This document shows, piece by piece, positions 42,142-50,772 of a stretch of DNA of 64,000 bases; position 1 is the stretch's first letter; each line of letters starts with the position of its first letter. Location: positions 310,001 through 374,000 of the forward strand of contig JAVJNS010000026.1 of the NCBI GenBank assembly GCA_040217155.1, read 5' to 3'. The translations under genes were made by a program, and so were the position numbers. The notes beneath the pieces were generated by a model that had not been told where the DNA came from, ran no database searches, and worked only from the letters and a program-made list of their open reading frames with translations. The DNA comes from Pelagibius sp040217155 (GTDB taxonomy: Bacteria > Pseudomonadota > Alphaproteobacteria > Kiloniellales > Kiloniellaceae).

Positions 42142-42981
42142 TCAGGATTGAGGCGTGAAATTCTTAAGCAGCTCCGCCAGTGCCGGCGCCGCGTCGACAG
42201 ACATCATGCCGACCACGTGATAGCCGGAATCCACATGATGCACCTCGCCGGTAACGCCGGTGGAAAGATCGGAGAGCAAGTAGAGGCCGGAGCCGCCGAC
42301 CTGGTCGATACTGACGTTGTGGCGCAGCGGGGAGTTGAGCTCGTTCCATTTCAGGATATGGCGGAAGTCGCCGATGCCGGAGGCCGCCAGGGTCTTGATC
42401 GGGCCGGCGGAGATCGCATTCACGCGAATTTGCTGGTCTCCGAGGTCGGCGGCGAGATAGCGCACGCTGGCTTCCAGCGCCGCCTTGGCGACACCCATGA
42501 CGTTGTAGTGCGGCATGACCCGCTCGGCGCCGTAGTAGGTCAGGGTCAGGATGCTGCCGCCGTCTTTCATCAGCGGCACCGCCCGCTGGCTGATGGCGGT
42601 CAGCGAATAGCAGGAAATATCGAGCGAACGCAGGAAGTTGTCGCGGCTGGTCGCGAGATACTTGCCCTTCAGTTCTTCCTTGTCCGCATAGGCAATGGCG
42701 TGAACCAGGAAATCCAGCTTGCCCCAGGCTTTTTCGATCTGCGTGAACACCTTGTCGATGGAGCCGTCTTCCGTGACGTCACAGGGAATGACCAGGTCGG
42801 AGCCGACCGACGCGGCCAACGGCCGCACCCGCTTTTCCAGGGCTTCCCCCTGGTAAGTGAAGGCCAGTTCCGCGCCCTGCTCGTGTGTGGCCTTGGCGAT
42901 ACCCCAAGCAATGGACCGGTCATTGGCCACGCCCATGACAAGGCCGCGCTTGCCGGCCATTAACGGTTGGGGCTCGGTCAT
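42142..42981 (-). CDS. fabI: Enoyl-[acyl-carrier-protein] reductase (NADH)
   Basis: A 279-residue short-chain-reductase-type enzyme reducing trans-2-enoyl-ACP in fatty acid elongation. The N-terminus has the FabI form of the nucleotide motif (GVANDRSIAWGIAKA), not the classical SDR TGxxxGxG. The catalytic pair is in YNVMGVAKAALE (Tyr-x6-Lys), followed by ISAGPIKTLAASGI. A GAGG lies eight bases before the ATG. It is first in fabI-aroC-ltaE and divergent from the BrkB gene. It is the triclosan/isoniazid-type target class. Confidence 0.95.
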   Translation of the reverse strand: MTEPQPLMAGKRGLVMGVANDRSIAWGIAKATHEQGAELAFTYQGEALEKRVRPLAASVGSDLVIPCDVTEDGSIDKVFTQIEKAWGKLDFLVHAIAYADKEELKGKYLATSRDNFLRSLDISCYSLTAISQRAVPLMKDGGSILTLTYYGAERVMPHYNVMGVAKAALEASVRYLAADLGDQQIRVNAISAGPIKTLAASGIGDFRHILKWNELNSPLRHNVSIDQVGGSGLYLLSDLSTGVTGEVHHVDSGYHVVGMMSVDAAPALAELLKNFTPQS

Positions 42982-43153
42982 TCCATATCCTCGATGTAAG
43001 TCAGGTTTCGCAGGCGTTTCAAGACGTGCGGCATCCTACACCAAAGGCCTCAGGGGTCAACGCTGCGGCCTCGCAATAATCCCACATTTCCGCCAATTCT
43101 TGCTGTAGAATAACGATCTTTGTGGGGTAATGGACCACGGCGGGGAAAACGCC

Positions 43154-44422
43154 ATGAAGAAGCCGGATTTACCGGGTTTTTTGCGCAACCTGAAGCGATT
43201 CGTCGTCTACTGCTGGCATCGCTTTCAGGGCGACCAGTGCCTCAAGGTCGCCACTCAGTTGAGCTACGCTTCGCTGCTGGCCATCGTTCCGATTCTGGCG
43301 ATCTGCCTGGGGTTGCTCTCGGCGGTTCCCGCTTTCGACGATCTGCGCGTCGATGCCCAGATGATGCTCTTCGAGAACCTGCTGCCGGATGCCGGGATCG
43401 AAGTCAGCGATCAGGTCGCCACGTTTGTGCAGAACGCTCGCTCAGGTACCGGCGTTGGATTCATTGCCCTGGTGCTGACGGCTATACTGCTGCTGAACAC
43501 CATAAACGGCGCCTTCAACGCCATCTGGCGGGTCACTGAACCGCGGCCGCTGATGATCCGCGTCATGGCCTACTGGATGGTGCTGACGATCGGGCCGATC
43601 CTGCTCGGCGCGTCATTGTCGCTCTCCAGCTATGGCTTTGCCACCCAGGTGATAGAACACGGCGACCGCGCCTTCGGCCTGACTCGCCTTCTGCCATTCC
43701 TGCTGACGGTCATCGGGTTCACGCTGGTCTACCTGGTGGTGCCGGCGCGCGCGGTGTCGCCTCTGCATGCCTTTTCCGGCGGCGTCGTCGGAGCAGTGCT
43801 TTTTGAGGTGCTGAAGACCGGCTTCGCCTTCTATCTTAAGCAATTTCCGTCCTACCAGGCGATCTACGGCGCCATGGCGGCGGTGCCGATCTTCCTGGTC
43901 TGGATGTATCTCTCCTGGGCCGTGGTTCTCTTCGGCGCGGAGGTCGCGGCGGCGTCGCGGGAATGGCGTCTGGTTGACCGCCTCGCAAGTGGCAGCCGCG
44001 GTGCTGGCTCCCGCCTGGCGCTGGCCCTGGCCCTGCTCTACCGGCTGCGCAATGCGGCGCGCAGCGGCACGGTGTTGAAGGAAACCGCGCTGACGCGCAG
44101 CTTGCCAGCCAACCTGGACCAACTGTCTCAGGTGCTGGATGCCCTTAAATCGGGCGGCTTTGTCAGCCGCAGCGGCGGCCGCTGGTTCCTTGCCCGCGAC
44201 CTTACCGCGGCCAGTCTGGACGACCTGATGGGCGCTCTGCACCTGACTTTGGATCCGGGGGAGGGCTGGCCGGACGGCGTCGAGGCGATCGTCACCGCCG
44301 CCGGCAAGGTTGGAGGCGATGTCAAAGGAAAGAGTCTGGCCGCCTTGATCGACAAGGCGACGGCCAGCGAACCGCCGGACGGTGTGGCGCGGTTGCACCC
44401 GACGCCGCAAGACGAGCGTTAG
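43154..44422 (+). CDS. YihY/BrkB-family membrane protein with C-terminal winged-helix-like domain
   Basis: About 422 residues from the ATG at 43154, preceded by GCGGGGA; an in-frame ATG 24 bases upstream lacks a site. Residues about 1-280 are the YihY/BrkB domain with six hydrophobic segments, including LATQLSYASLLAIVPILAI-like sequence and AVPIFLVWMYLSWAVVLFGAEVAA near its end. The remaining 140 residues are soluble and read like a winged helix (LPANLDQLSQVLDALKSGGFV, then a beta pair). The family was once misnamed ribonuclease BN; its function is not settled. Confidence 0.87.
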   Translation: MKKPDLPGFLRNLKRFVVYCWHRFQGDQCLKVATQLSYASLLAIVPILAICLGLLSAVPAFDDLRVDAQMMLFENLLPDAGIEVSDQVATFVQNARSGTGVGFIALVLTAILLLNTINGAFNAIWRVTEPRPLMIRVMAYWMVLTIGPILLGASLSLSSYGFATQVIEHGDRAFGLTRLLPFLLTVIGFTLVYLVVPARAVSPLHAFSGGVVGAVLFEVLKTGFAFYLKQFPSYQAIYGAMAAVPIFLVWMYLSWAVVLFGAEVAAASREWRLVDRLASGSRGAGSRLALALALLYRLRNAARSGTVLKETALTRSLPANLDQLSQVLDALKSGGFVSRSGGRWFLARDLTAASLDDLMGALHLTLDPGEGWPDGVEAIVTAAGKVGGDVKGKSLAALIDKATASEPPDGVARLHPTPQDER

Positions 44423-44444
44423 CAAGTCCAAGTGGTGCTTTTGC

Positions 44445-44471
44445 AGCGCTTCAATCTGACAGTGAAGCGCT
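44445..44471. terminator. Hairpin between the convergent BrkB and cbpM genes
   Basis: AGCGCTTCA (44445-44453) and TGAAGCGCT (44463-44471) form a perfect 9-bp stem with a nine-base loop, filling almost all of the 49 bases between the two gene ends. It is well placed as a bidirectional terminator, although neither strand has a clear T-run after it. Confidence 0.5.
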
Positions 44472-44816
44472 CTAGGTTGACGCTGGGTGGTCGTCTTCGC
44501 TGAGGTGCTCACGCAACTGCGCCTGGGCCGCTTCCGGCAGTTCCTGAATGGCGTCGTTCAACTCCGCCAGAGCCCGCCTCAGGCTGTAGACTTGGTCGAG
44601 GAGCCGCAGCACCACGGGAACGGCGTCCTCGTTCACGCCCAGGTCGTTGCGCAGCTCGGCGATGAGGCGCACGCGGGCGACATCGCTGTCATCGAAATAG
44701 AACTCTCCGCTTTCCTCCACCGGCAGCACCCAGTTCTGCTCGATCCAGGCGTGGAGTTCACTGGCGCCGATGTCGACCGAGATCAGGACTTCGTCGAACT
44801 TCACCAGCATGGTCAT
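44472..44816 (-). CDS. cbpM: Chaperone modulator CbpM (MerR-like)
   Basis: A 114-residue CbpM-type protein that binds and tempers the J-domain protein CbpA. ASELHAWIEQNWVLPVEE is the MerR-like first helix pair, followed by a regular helical region with ELRNDLGVNEDAVPVVLRLLDQV. The ATG at 44816 has AAGGA six to seven bases upstream. It follows cbpA by 79 bases on the same strand, the standard order. Confidence 0.88.
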   Translation of the reverse strand: MTMLVKFDEVLISVDIGASELHAWIEQNWVLPVEESGEFYFDDSDVARVRLIAELRNDLGVNEDAVPVVLRLLDQVYSLRRALAELNDAIQELPEAAQAQLREHLSEDDHPAST

Positions 44817-44895
44817 CAGGTTTCCTTCGTTCCCTGGTCCCGCCGGCCAACCTGCGTTCACCGGCCGGCACAGCGGCCTGCGGCCGGCGACTTTG

Positions 44896-45807
44896 TCAGT
44901 CGGTAATCCCGGCCTTGCGCCTAGGGTCGTAGTCGTGGGAGCGGCTCCAGTTTTCTATGAAGTCGCGCAATTCCTGGTCCGGGCGCTCCGGCAGCATCAC
45001 CTTTAGTTTCACGTACTGGTCGCCGATTTCGTCGCTGTCGCGAGCTTTGATGCCCTTGCCTTTGAGCCGCAGAGTGGTACCGCTATTGGATCCTTGCGGA
45101 ATCTTCATCGACACGCTGCCGTGAACCGTCGGCACGGTGACGGTGGCGCCCAGGACGGCTTCCTGCAGCGTTACCGGCAGTTCCACATGAACGTTGTTGC
45201 CTTTGCGCTCGAAGAAGGCGTGTGGCTGAATGTGGGCTTCGACCAGGGCGTCGCCGGCCGGTCCACCACCGACGCCGGGCATTCCCTGGCCCTTCAGGCG
45301 CAGCGTCTGGCCGTCTTCGGTACCCGGCGGAATGCCCACGTCCAATGTCTTGCCGTCGGCCAGCTTGATGCGCTTCTTAGCGCCCTTGGCTGCGTCAAGG
45401 AAGGTGATCGGTACGGTGTAGGAAACGTTGGCGCCGGGCCGGCGCACACGTCGGTTCCGGGCGCCGAACAGGTCGGCGAAGATATCGTCGGCACTGACGT
45501 CTTCGCCGAAGTCGAAAGGATTGTACTTGGCGCCGCGCCGGGTTCCAGCGTGATTGCGGTAGAATCCGCCCTTGAACGGCGTCTCTTGACCCCCGGCGTC
45601 GATCTCGCCCTTGTCGAAACGCTTACGCTTCTCCGGATCCCCCAGAATGCTGTACGCCTGTGAGATCTCCTTGAATTTCTGCTCGACCTCGGTGTTGCCG
45701 GGGTTGATGTCCGGGTGCAACTCCTTGGCAAGCTTGCGGTAAGCGCGCTTGACGTCTTCTTGTGACGCCGAGCGCTCAACATTCAGCAGCTTATAGGGAT
45801 CCTGCAT
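44896..45807 (-). CDS. cbpA: Curved-DNA-binding J-domain chaperone CbpA
   Basis: A 303-residue DnaJ-type co-chaperone. The J domain (residues 1-70) has the HPD motif in LAKELHPDINPGN. A Gly/Phe-like linker follows, and residues about 125-300 are the DnaJ C-terminal substrate domains (VPITFLDAAKGAKKRI, PPGTEDGQTLRLKGQG). There is no zinc-finger region, which separates CbpA from DnaJ. CbpM is encoded just downstream. A palindrome and a possible heat-shock-like promoter lie upstream. Confidence 0.92.
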   Translation of the reverse strand: MQDPYKLLNVERSASQEDVKRAYRKLAKELHPDINPGNTEVEQKFKEISQAYSILGDPEKRKRFDKGEIDAGGQETPFKGGFYRNHAGTRRGAKYNPFDFGEDVSADDIFADLFGARNRRVRRPGANVSYTVPITFLDAAKGAKKRIKLADGKTLDVGIPPGTEDGQTLRLKGQGMPGVGGGPAGDALVEAHIQPHAFFERKGNNVHVELPVTLQEAVLGATVTVPTVHGSVSMKIPQGSNSGTTLRLKGKGIKARDSDEIGDQYVKLKVMLPERPDQELRDFIENWSRSHDYDPRRKAGITD

Positions 45808-45840
45808 AGGCTCTACGATTGCGACCCAGAAATCGGGGGA

Positions 45841-45852
45841 GGGAATATTCCC
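45841..45852. promoter_or_regulatory. Palindrome upstream of cbpA
   Basis: GGGAATATTCCC is a perfect 12-bp palindrome 34 bases upstream of cbpA, inside a larger GGGAGGG/CCCTCCC arrangement (to 45870). On the cbpA strand the order is CTTGCGG, about a dozen bases, then CCCCGATTT, loosely like a sigma-32 promoter. Either an operator or part of a heat-shock promoter is possible. Confidence 0.35.
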
Positions 45853-45936
45853 GCAAGAATACCCCCTCCCAATCTTTCACCCAAGAGCCTCCATGGCCCA
45901 TAACGTGGTCAGTCTTACGCGGGAGTCGAGGGATCT

Positions 45937-46410
45937 TCAGCGAATCTCCCAGGCGCCGTCCGGCTGGCGGCAAGCCACACCGTAGGCTTGTTCTTCCTTG
46001 CCGCCGATGATGACGGTCTGCTGGAACTCACGGCAGTAGGCCCCAGTGGAGGACTGGCCTTCGCGGGTCGGAGTCACACTGCCCTGGTTGCCGGTGTTGG
46101 GGTTGCTCCAAGAGATGGTCTCGCCGACTGGTGCGGTCGTCGCGCGCTGATAGGCCCCCTCGGCCTTTTGCCTGTCGACCTCGTCCATCGAGCGGCCGAT
46201 CTCGCTGCCGACAAAGGCGCCGAGCAGCGCGCCGGCGGCGGTGGCGGCCAGTTGTCCCCTGCCTTTACCGAATTGGGCGCCGAAGAGGCCGCCCGCGGCG
46301 GCGCCGCCCAGGGTGCCAATGGTCTGTTTGGTGCCGCCGAGGCTGCTGTTTTCGCAGGCGGCGGTCGTCAGCGCTATGGCGACAGCAGCGATAATGATTC
46401 TGATTTTCAT
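45937..46410 (-). CDS. Glycine-zipper 2TM-domain lipoprotein/surface protein
   Basis: A 157-residue exported protein. The N-terminus is a signal peptide with ALTTAACENS, where the Cys suggests lipidation. Residues about 30-75 are a glycine zipper (GTLGGAAAGGLFGAQFGKG, then AAGALLGAFVGSEIG), as in RT0821/17-kDa antigen-like proteins. The C-terminus (AYCREFQQTVIIGG, then AYGVACRQPDGAWEI) is the usual two-cysteine end of that family. It is probably in the outer membrane. A GAGGG precedes the ATG at seven to eight bases. A copy number or partner is not evident. Confidence 0.87.
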   Translation of the reverse strand: MKIRIIIAAVAIALTTAACENSSLGGTKQTIGTLGGAAAGGLFGAQFGKGRGQLAATAAGALLGAFVGSEIGRSMDEVDRQKAEGAYQRATTAPVGETISWSNPNTGNQGSVTPTREGQSSTGAYCREFQQTVIIGGKEEQAYGVACRQPDGAWEIR

Positions 46411-46671
46411 TGAAACACCCTCTTTCAATATGCGGTCCCGTGCAAGCGGCCGGCTGGGTCGAACCCTAGCAAGGTAGCTTGTCTCAAGAACAGGGCGATC
46501 TGATGGCGATCCCCACTTTTCCGTACTGTGTTACGACCGTGGCAGTGGAATCATCCCCGCGGCGCCACTTCAAGCTATTTTCCAGGTTTTCTAGCATTTT
46601 CATCGGTTTGACGGCGATATATGGTGGCGTTGAGACAGATATCAACGCCAAAACCCGGGGCAAACGAAGTC

Positions 46672-47280
46672 ATGGAGATCAGATCGGACCCGCCGGCCGA
46701 TCCACTGTCAATCTTCGCGGCCTGGCTGGCCGAAGCTGAAGCAGCGGAGCCGAATGATCCCACCGCTATGGCGCTGTCCACTGTCGGCAGCGACGGCATG
46801 CCGTCGTCGCGCATGGTGCTGTTGAAAGGCTATGACGATCAGGGATTCGTGTTCTACACGAATTTCGAAAGCCGCAAGGGCCGGCAGCTGCTGGCGACGC
46901 CCAAGGCGGCTCTGCTGTTCCACTGGAAGAGTTTGCGCCGCCAGGTCCGGGTCGAGGGGGAGGTGGCGCCCGTCAGCGACGAGGAGGCCGATGCCTACTT
47001 CGCGAGCCGGCCAAAGCAAAGCCAGATCGGCGCCTGGGCCAGCCAGCAGTCGCGCCCGCTGGATGGCCGCTTTGAGCTGGAAAAGCGGGTTGCCAAGTTC
47101 GGCGCCAAATACGCAGTCAACACAGTGCCGCGCCCAACCTATTGGTCCGGTTTTCGCCTCGCTCCCCGCCTCATCGAGTTTTGGCAGGACGGCGCCTTCC
47201 GCCTGCATGACCGCCTGGTCTATTTCCGGGCGGAGCCGACTCCGGGCGCTGAGTGGTCGACGGAGCGCCTCTACCCATGA
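46672..47280 (+). CDS. pdxH: Pyridoxamine 5'-phosphate oxidase
   Basis: A 202-residue FMN enzyme making pyridoxal 5'-phosphate. Seen are AMALSTVGSDGMPSSRMVLLKGYD at the FMN/PLP region, FYTNFESRKGRQL, FASRPKQSQIGAWAS and the C-terminal FWQDGAFRLHDRLVY, then the terminal RLYP. The start at 46672 gives the normal length; an ATG 51 bases earlier is possible. Its stop overlaps the CDF transporter start (ATGA). PLP serves several enzymes of the window (hemA, ltaE, aminotransferase). It is divergent from the glycine-zipper gene. Confidence 0.93.
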   Translation: MEIRSDPPADPLSIFAAWLAEAEAAEPNDPTAMALSTVGSDGMPSSRMVLLKGYDDQGFVFYTNFESRKGRQLLATPKAALLFHWKSLRRQVRVEGEVAPVSDEEADAYFASRPKQSQIGAWASQQSRPLDGRFELEKRVAKFGAKYAVNTVPRPTYWSGFRLAPRLIEFWQDGAFRLHDRLVYFRAEPTPGAEWSTERLYP

Positions 47281-48218
47281 GCACAGCCCCTGAGGCGCCG
47301 CCCAGGTTGTCGGGGGAGGAGGCTGCCAAACTGCTGCGCCTGGCCACCGTCGCCTCCGTTGCGACCGCCGGCGTGCTGATCGTGGTAAAGCTGGCCGCAT
47401 TTCTGCTCACCGATTCCGTCAGCATCCTTTCCACGCTGATCGATTCTCTGCTCGACGCCGCGGCCTCGGCCGTGAACTTTGTCGCGGTGCGCCATGCGCT
47501 CGTCCCAGCCGACCGTGAGCACCGCTTCGGCCACGGCAAGGCGGAACCCCTGGCTGCTGTCGGACAGGCGATTTTCATTACCGGCTCCGCCGTACTTCTT
47601 CTGATTGCAGCCAGCCAGCGTTTCTTTTCACCACGGCCCTTGACGAACAGCGACGTCGGCATCGGCGTCATGGTGTTCTCGATCGTCGCCACCCTGGCTC
47701 TGGTCACGCTGCAGCGTCATGTCGTCCGCCGCACCGGTTCCCTGGCGATCAGCGCCGATCAGCTGCACTACACCGGAGACCTTCTGGTGAATGGCGCTGT
47801 GATCCTGGCCCTTGTCTTGACAGCGGAACTCGGGTGGCGCTTCGTCGATCCGATCTTCGGTATCGGCATTGCTCTCTTCATTCTCTACAACGCCTGGCAA
47901 ATTGCCGCCGGCGCATTCGACATGTTGATGGACCGGGAACTGCCGGAAGAGGAACGCGGCCGCATTCGTGAAACCATCCTCGGCCATGACGGCGTGCTGG
48001 GCCTGCATGACCTGCGGACCCGCGCTTCCGGGCCGCAGATTTTCGTCCAGTGCCATATCGAACTTGACCCCGGTCTCAGTCTGTTGACTGCCCATGCCAT
48101 CTCCGATGCCGTCGAAAACGAGCTACGGCAAGCCTTCCCGGGTGCTGAGGTAATCATTCACCAGGATCCCTACGTCGCCGGGCGGTCCGGTCCGCCGGGC
48201 GGCGCGCCGACCGTCTGA
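47277..48218 (+). CDS. Cation diffusion facilitator (FieF-like divalent metal exporter)
   Basis: A 313-residue inner-membrane metal/proton antiporter. Six hydrophobic segments are present. The metal site of FieF-type proteins is seen as Asp56 and Asp60 (LIDSLLDAAAS) in helix 2 and His/Asp in LHYTGDLLVN of helix 5; HRFGHGKAEPL is the usual loop. The cytoplasmic tail (about 215-300) is the ferredoxin-like dimerisation domain. Two Asp in helix 2 allow iron, zinc or other divalent metals. It is coupled to pdxH by ATGA. Confidence 0.92.
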   Translation: MSTAPEAPPRLSGEEAAKLLRLATVASVATAGVLIVVKLAAFLLTDSVSILSTLIDSLLDAAASAVNFVAVRHALVPADREHRFGHGKAEPLAAVGQAIFITGSAVLLLIAASQRFFSPRPLTNSDVGIGVMVFSIVATLALVTLQRHVVRRTGSLAISADQLHYTGDLLVNGAVILALVLTAELGWRFVDPIFGIGIALFILYNAWQIAAGAFDMLMDRELPEEERGRIRETILGHDGVLGLHDLRTRASGPQIFVQCHIELDPGLSLLTAHAISDAVENELRQAFPGAEVIIHQDPYVAGRSGPPGGAPTV

Positions 48219-48242
48219 CGTCCGGCAGTAAGATCGTGGGGC

Positions 48243-48256
48243 TTGACGCAGGTCAA
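48243..48256. promoter_or_regulatory. FNR/FixK-type box upstream of the universal stress protein
   Basis: TTGACGCAGGTCAA is a perfect dyad (TTGAC-N4-GTCAA) and matches the FNR/FixK/Dnr consensus. It ends 95 bases before the ATG of the universal stress protein, a sensible position for an activator. It suggests induction when oxygen is low. Confidence 0.6.
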
Positions 48257-48351
48257 TGCCGGAGGGAACACTTCGTTGTTCCATCCGGTTTGTGGGGCCG
48301 GGTGATTTGATCTAAAAACAGTGCCCCTTTTCTGCAGAGAAGGAGCCAGCC

Positions 48352-49218
48352 ATGAATTGGGCCAACATTCTCGCCGTTACCGATGGAGCCGCGGGCAGCG
48401 ATGCGGCGATGGCGGCGGCGATCGATCTCGGTCAGCGCTTCGGCGCAAGGGTCAGTTTCCTCCATGTGGCCAACGACTCGCGTGACTTGGTTCCCTATGT
48501 CGGCGAGGGCATGTCCGGTTCGGCACTGGAGCAGGTGATGGCCTCGGTTGAGGCGGGCAACACCAAGCGCCGCGAGGCCGTCGAAGCCAGCTACAAGCGA
48601 ATGTGCAGCGGTGCTGGCCTGCCCGAAGTGGCGCCGGAAGAAGCCATTGCTGCCGGCCAGTTCGCGGTCTGTCTGGAAAAGGTGACAGGCCGTCAGCCGG
48701 AAGAGATCGAACGGCGAGGCCGTCTCTCTGACCTCATTGTGATGCCGCACCCGTCGTTGACCGAAGGCGAGGCATCTCTTTCCATCGATGCCGCTCTGTT
48801 CGGCAGCGGCCGGCCGGTGTTCCTGGCGCCGGCAAAACCGAAACCCGGATTCGGCAAGAAAATCGCCATAGCGTGGGATGGTGCGCGCGAAAGTGCCGTG
48901 GCCGCCAGCGCTGCCCTGCCGTTGCTGAAGTCAGCTGATGAAGTGGTCATCGTCACCGCTCGCGAAAGCGCGGATATCATCGAGCCGAGTGCCCTGGCTC
49001 GCTACCTGGCGGGACATGACATCAAGGCCAAGACCTGGGCGTACACAGCGGGCGCTGAATCGACAGCTGATGGATTGCTCGATCAGGCAGGCCGTGCCGG
49101 CGCCGATTGTCTGGTGATGGGCGCCTATGGGCACAGCCGGCTGCGCGAACGCATCCTCGGCGGCGCGACGGAGGGCGTGCTGGATCGCGCCAGAATACCT
49201 GTCTTCATGAAGCACTGA
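48352..49218 (+). CDS. Universal stress protein, tandem UspA domains
   Basis: A 288-residue cytoplasmic protein with two UspA folds. The first (about 1-140) is degenerate in its nucleotide loop; the second (about 165-288) keeps the ATP-binding signature GAYGHSRLRERILGGATEGVL. Such tandem proteins help survival in stress or low oxygen. AAGGAG lies just before the ATG, and an FNR/FixK-type box lies about 95 bases upstream. The gene is alone, between the CDF transporter and an SDR on the same strand. Confidence 0.92.
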   Translation: MNWANILAVTDGAAGSDAAMAAAIDLGQRFGARVSFLHVANDSRDLVPYVGEGMSGSALEQVMASVEAGNTKRREAVEASYKRMCSGAGLPEVAPEEAIAAGQFAVCLEKVTGRQPEEIERRGRLSDLIVMPHPSLTEGEASLSIDAALFGSGRPVFLAPAKPKPGFGKKIAIAWDGARESAVAASAALPLLKSADEVVIVTARESADIIEPSALARYLAGHDIKAKTWAYTAGAESTADGLLDQAGRAGADCLVMGAYGHSRLRERILGGATEGVLDRARIPVFMKH

Positions 49219-49319
49219 CGGTTGGCGCCGAGGGGTTCAGGGGGTCCAAGGGCGCGCGGCTGCTCCGGCGGCTAGGATTCCAGTGTGGCTCGGCGGTGGC
49301 GACAGGGTAAGATCGCGCC

Positions 49320-50060
49320 ATGACAGGAGATCGCCAGAAACTGGTTCTGACCGGCGCGAGCCGGGGCATCGGCCACGCGACCGTGAAGCGCTTCAGCGAC
49401 GAGGGTTGGGAGATCATCACCTGCTCGCGGGACGTCGTACCGGACGACTGCCGTCGCGACCCCAATTGGACGCACCACATCACTGCCGACCTGGCCGACA
49501 AAAAGGCGGTCGCGGACTTCCTGGCCGAGGCCAAGTCGATCATCGGTGACGGCTCGGTTCACGCCCTGGTCAACAATGCCGCCGTCTCGCCGAAGACCGC
49601 TTTTAAGGAGCGCCTCGGCTGCCTCAACGGCAACCTCGATCATTGGCGCGAGGTCTTCGAACTGAATTTGTTTGCGCCGCTGGCGCTGGGCCGCGGCTTC
49701 GCACCGGCGCTTCGCAAGGGCCAGGGTGCCATCGTCAATATCACCTCGATCGCCGGACACGGCGTACACCCCTTTGCTGGCTCGGCCTACTCCACGTCCA
49801 AGGCGGCGCTCTCGGCGCTGACACGTGAGATGGCGGTGGAATTTGCGGAGTTGAATGTGCGCGTCAACGCGGTAGCGCCGGGCGAGATCGAAACGGCGAT
49901 GATCGGGGAGGAATATGAATCCCTCATCCCGCGCATCCCGCTTCATCGTATGGGCCGGCCCGAAGAGGTCGCCGCGACGGTTTTTCGGCTTTGCACGGCG
50001 GATTTCGGCTACGTGACCGGCACCGAGATATTCGTCACCGGCGGCCAGCATCTCTATTGA
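49320..50060 (+). CDS. Short-chain dehydrogenase/reductase
   Basis: A 246-residue NAD(P)-dependent oxidoreductase of the classical SDR fold. It has LTGASRGIGHA for the nucleotide, NNAAVS for the central strand, SIAGHGVHPFAGSAYSTSK with the catalytic Ser and Tyr-x3-Lys, and VTGGQHLY at the end. The substrate cannot be read from sequence. The ribosome site is weak. It lies about 100 bases after the stress-protein gene and converges on the PadR-like gene. Confidence 0.92.
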   Translation: MTGDRQKLVLTGASRGIGHATVKRFSDEGWEIITCSRDVVPDDCRRDPNWTHHITADLADKKAVADFLAEAKSIIGDGSVHALVNNAAVSPKTAFKERLGCLNGNLDHWREVFELNLFAPLALGRGFAPALRKGQGAIVNITSIAGHGVHPFAGSAYSTSKAALSALTREMAVEFAELNVRVNAVAPGEIETAMIGEEYESLIPRIPLHRMGRPEEVAATVFRLCTADFGYVTGTEIFVTGGQHLY

Positions 50061-50086
50061 TATGGCGGCGCGATTCTGGCGCGGAT

Positions 50087-50653
50087 TTAGGCGAGGCTGT
50101 CGCGCAGCTTCACTGTCCAGTCCAGGCGGGCCTGGGACTGTGCGATTTCCAACTCGAGCCAGTCTCGCAGATAGCCTGCTTCGAGACTGTGGTGTTCGCG
50201 CAGGTCGAGGAGGCGTGCCAGTTCACGCTCGCTGATGTCGTGCAGAAGCTCCGCCTGTACCCGCTGGTCCGCCGGCGTCATGAGATGCAGGAAGCGCATC
50301 TTCAAAGCGACGATCAGCTTGTTGAGGTCGCTGACCTGCGGTCGCACATTGGCGCACAGCAGTCGTAGCAATTCCGCGCGGCCCAGTTCTGTGATCGCGA
50401 GCAGCTGGGTCTCATTTTCCGTATCATCCCCCTCTGGCCTGTCGGGTATGCCGCCTTCGTTCTGGACCAGTCCCTCGACCTTCAGAACCTCCAAAGGGGC
50501 GCCCACGAGATCGAGCGAGGGGCCGACGATGCGGCCGGTGAAGTGCCGGACTTCACGCGCCAGGGCAGCGTAGCTCACCGGCTGGCTGGCCAAGATGCCC
50601 AGGGCCAGCAACCGCACGGCTTCACTGGGGATTAAGGTGTTGTCGCGGTACAT
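50087..50653 (-). CDS. PadR-like winged-helix regulator
   Basis: A 188-residue protein. The N-terminal 100 residues look like a winged helix of the PadR type (VRLLALGILASQPVSYAALAREV, then LVGAPLEVLKVEGLV and LLAITELGRAELLRLL), and the remainder is helical with a C-terminal segment (YLRDWLELEIAQSQARLDW) like the dimerisation helices of PadR proteins. An acidic insertion (about 68-82) lies in the wing. Targets are unknown. About 100 bases upstream is a candidate Fur-type box. The assignment rests on fold pattern, not on a strong motif. Confidence 0.65.
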   Translation of the reverse strand: MYRDNTLIPSEAVRLLALGILASQPVSYAALAREVRHFTGRIVGPSLDLVGAPLEVLKVEGLVQNEGGIPDRPEGDDTENETQLLAITELGRAELLRLLCANVRPQVSDLNKLIVALKMRFLHLMTPADQRVQAELLHDISERELARLLDLREHHSLEAGYLRDWLELEIAQSQARLDWTVKLRDSLA

Positions 50654-50753
50654 GGCGGGAAGTCCCGGGTGGTCCCTGAAGGAAGTAAGGAGGCGGGCGG
50701 CTGTCGAACCCGCGCAGCAGAATCTAAGGCACGCAGAGGTAAATGTCTACATA

Positions 50754-50772
50754 ATTGAGAACGAGTCGCAAT
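50754..50772. promoter_or_regulatory. Candidate Fur-type box upstream of the PadR-like gene
   Basis: ATTGAGAACGAGTCGCAAT (19 bases; on the minus strand ATTGCGACTCGTTCTCAAT) has ATTG/CAAT ends and agrees with the 7-1-7 Fur pattern at about 9 of 14 positions. It lies about 100 bases before the PadR-like start. Iron control is possible but unproven. Confidence 0.35.

Noticed and set aside
46479..46739. An 86-codon ORF before and overlapping pdxH
   Set aside because: It overlaps the true pdxH frame in another phase and shows no domain or good start.
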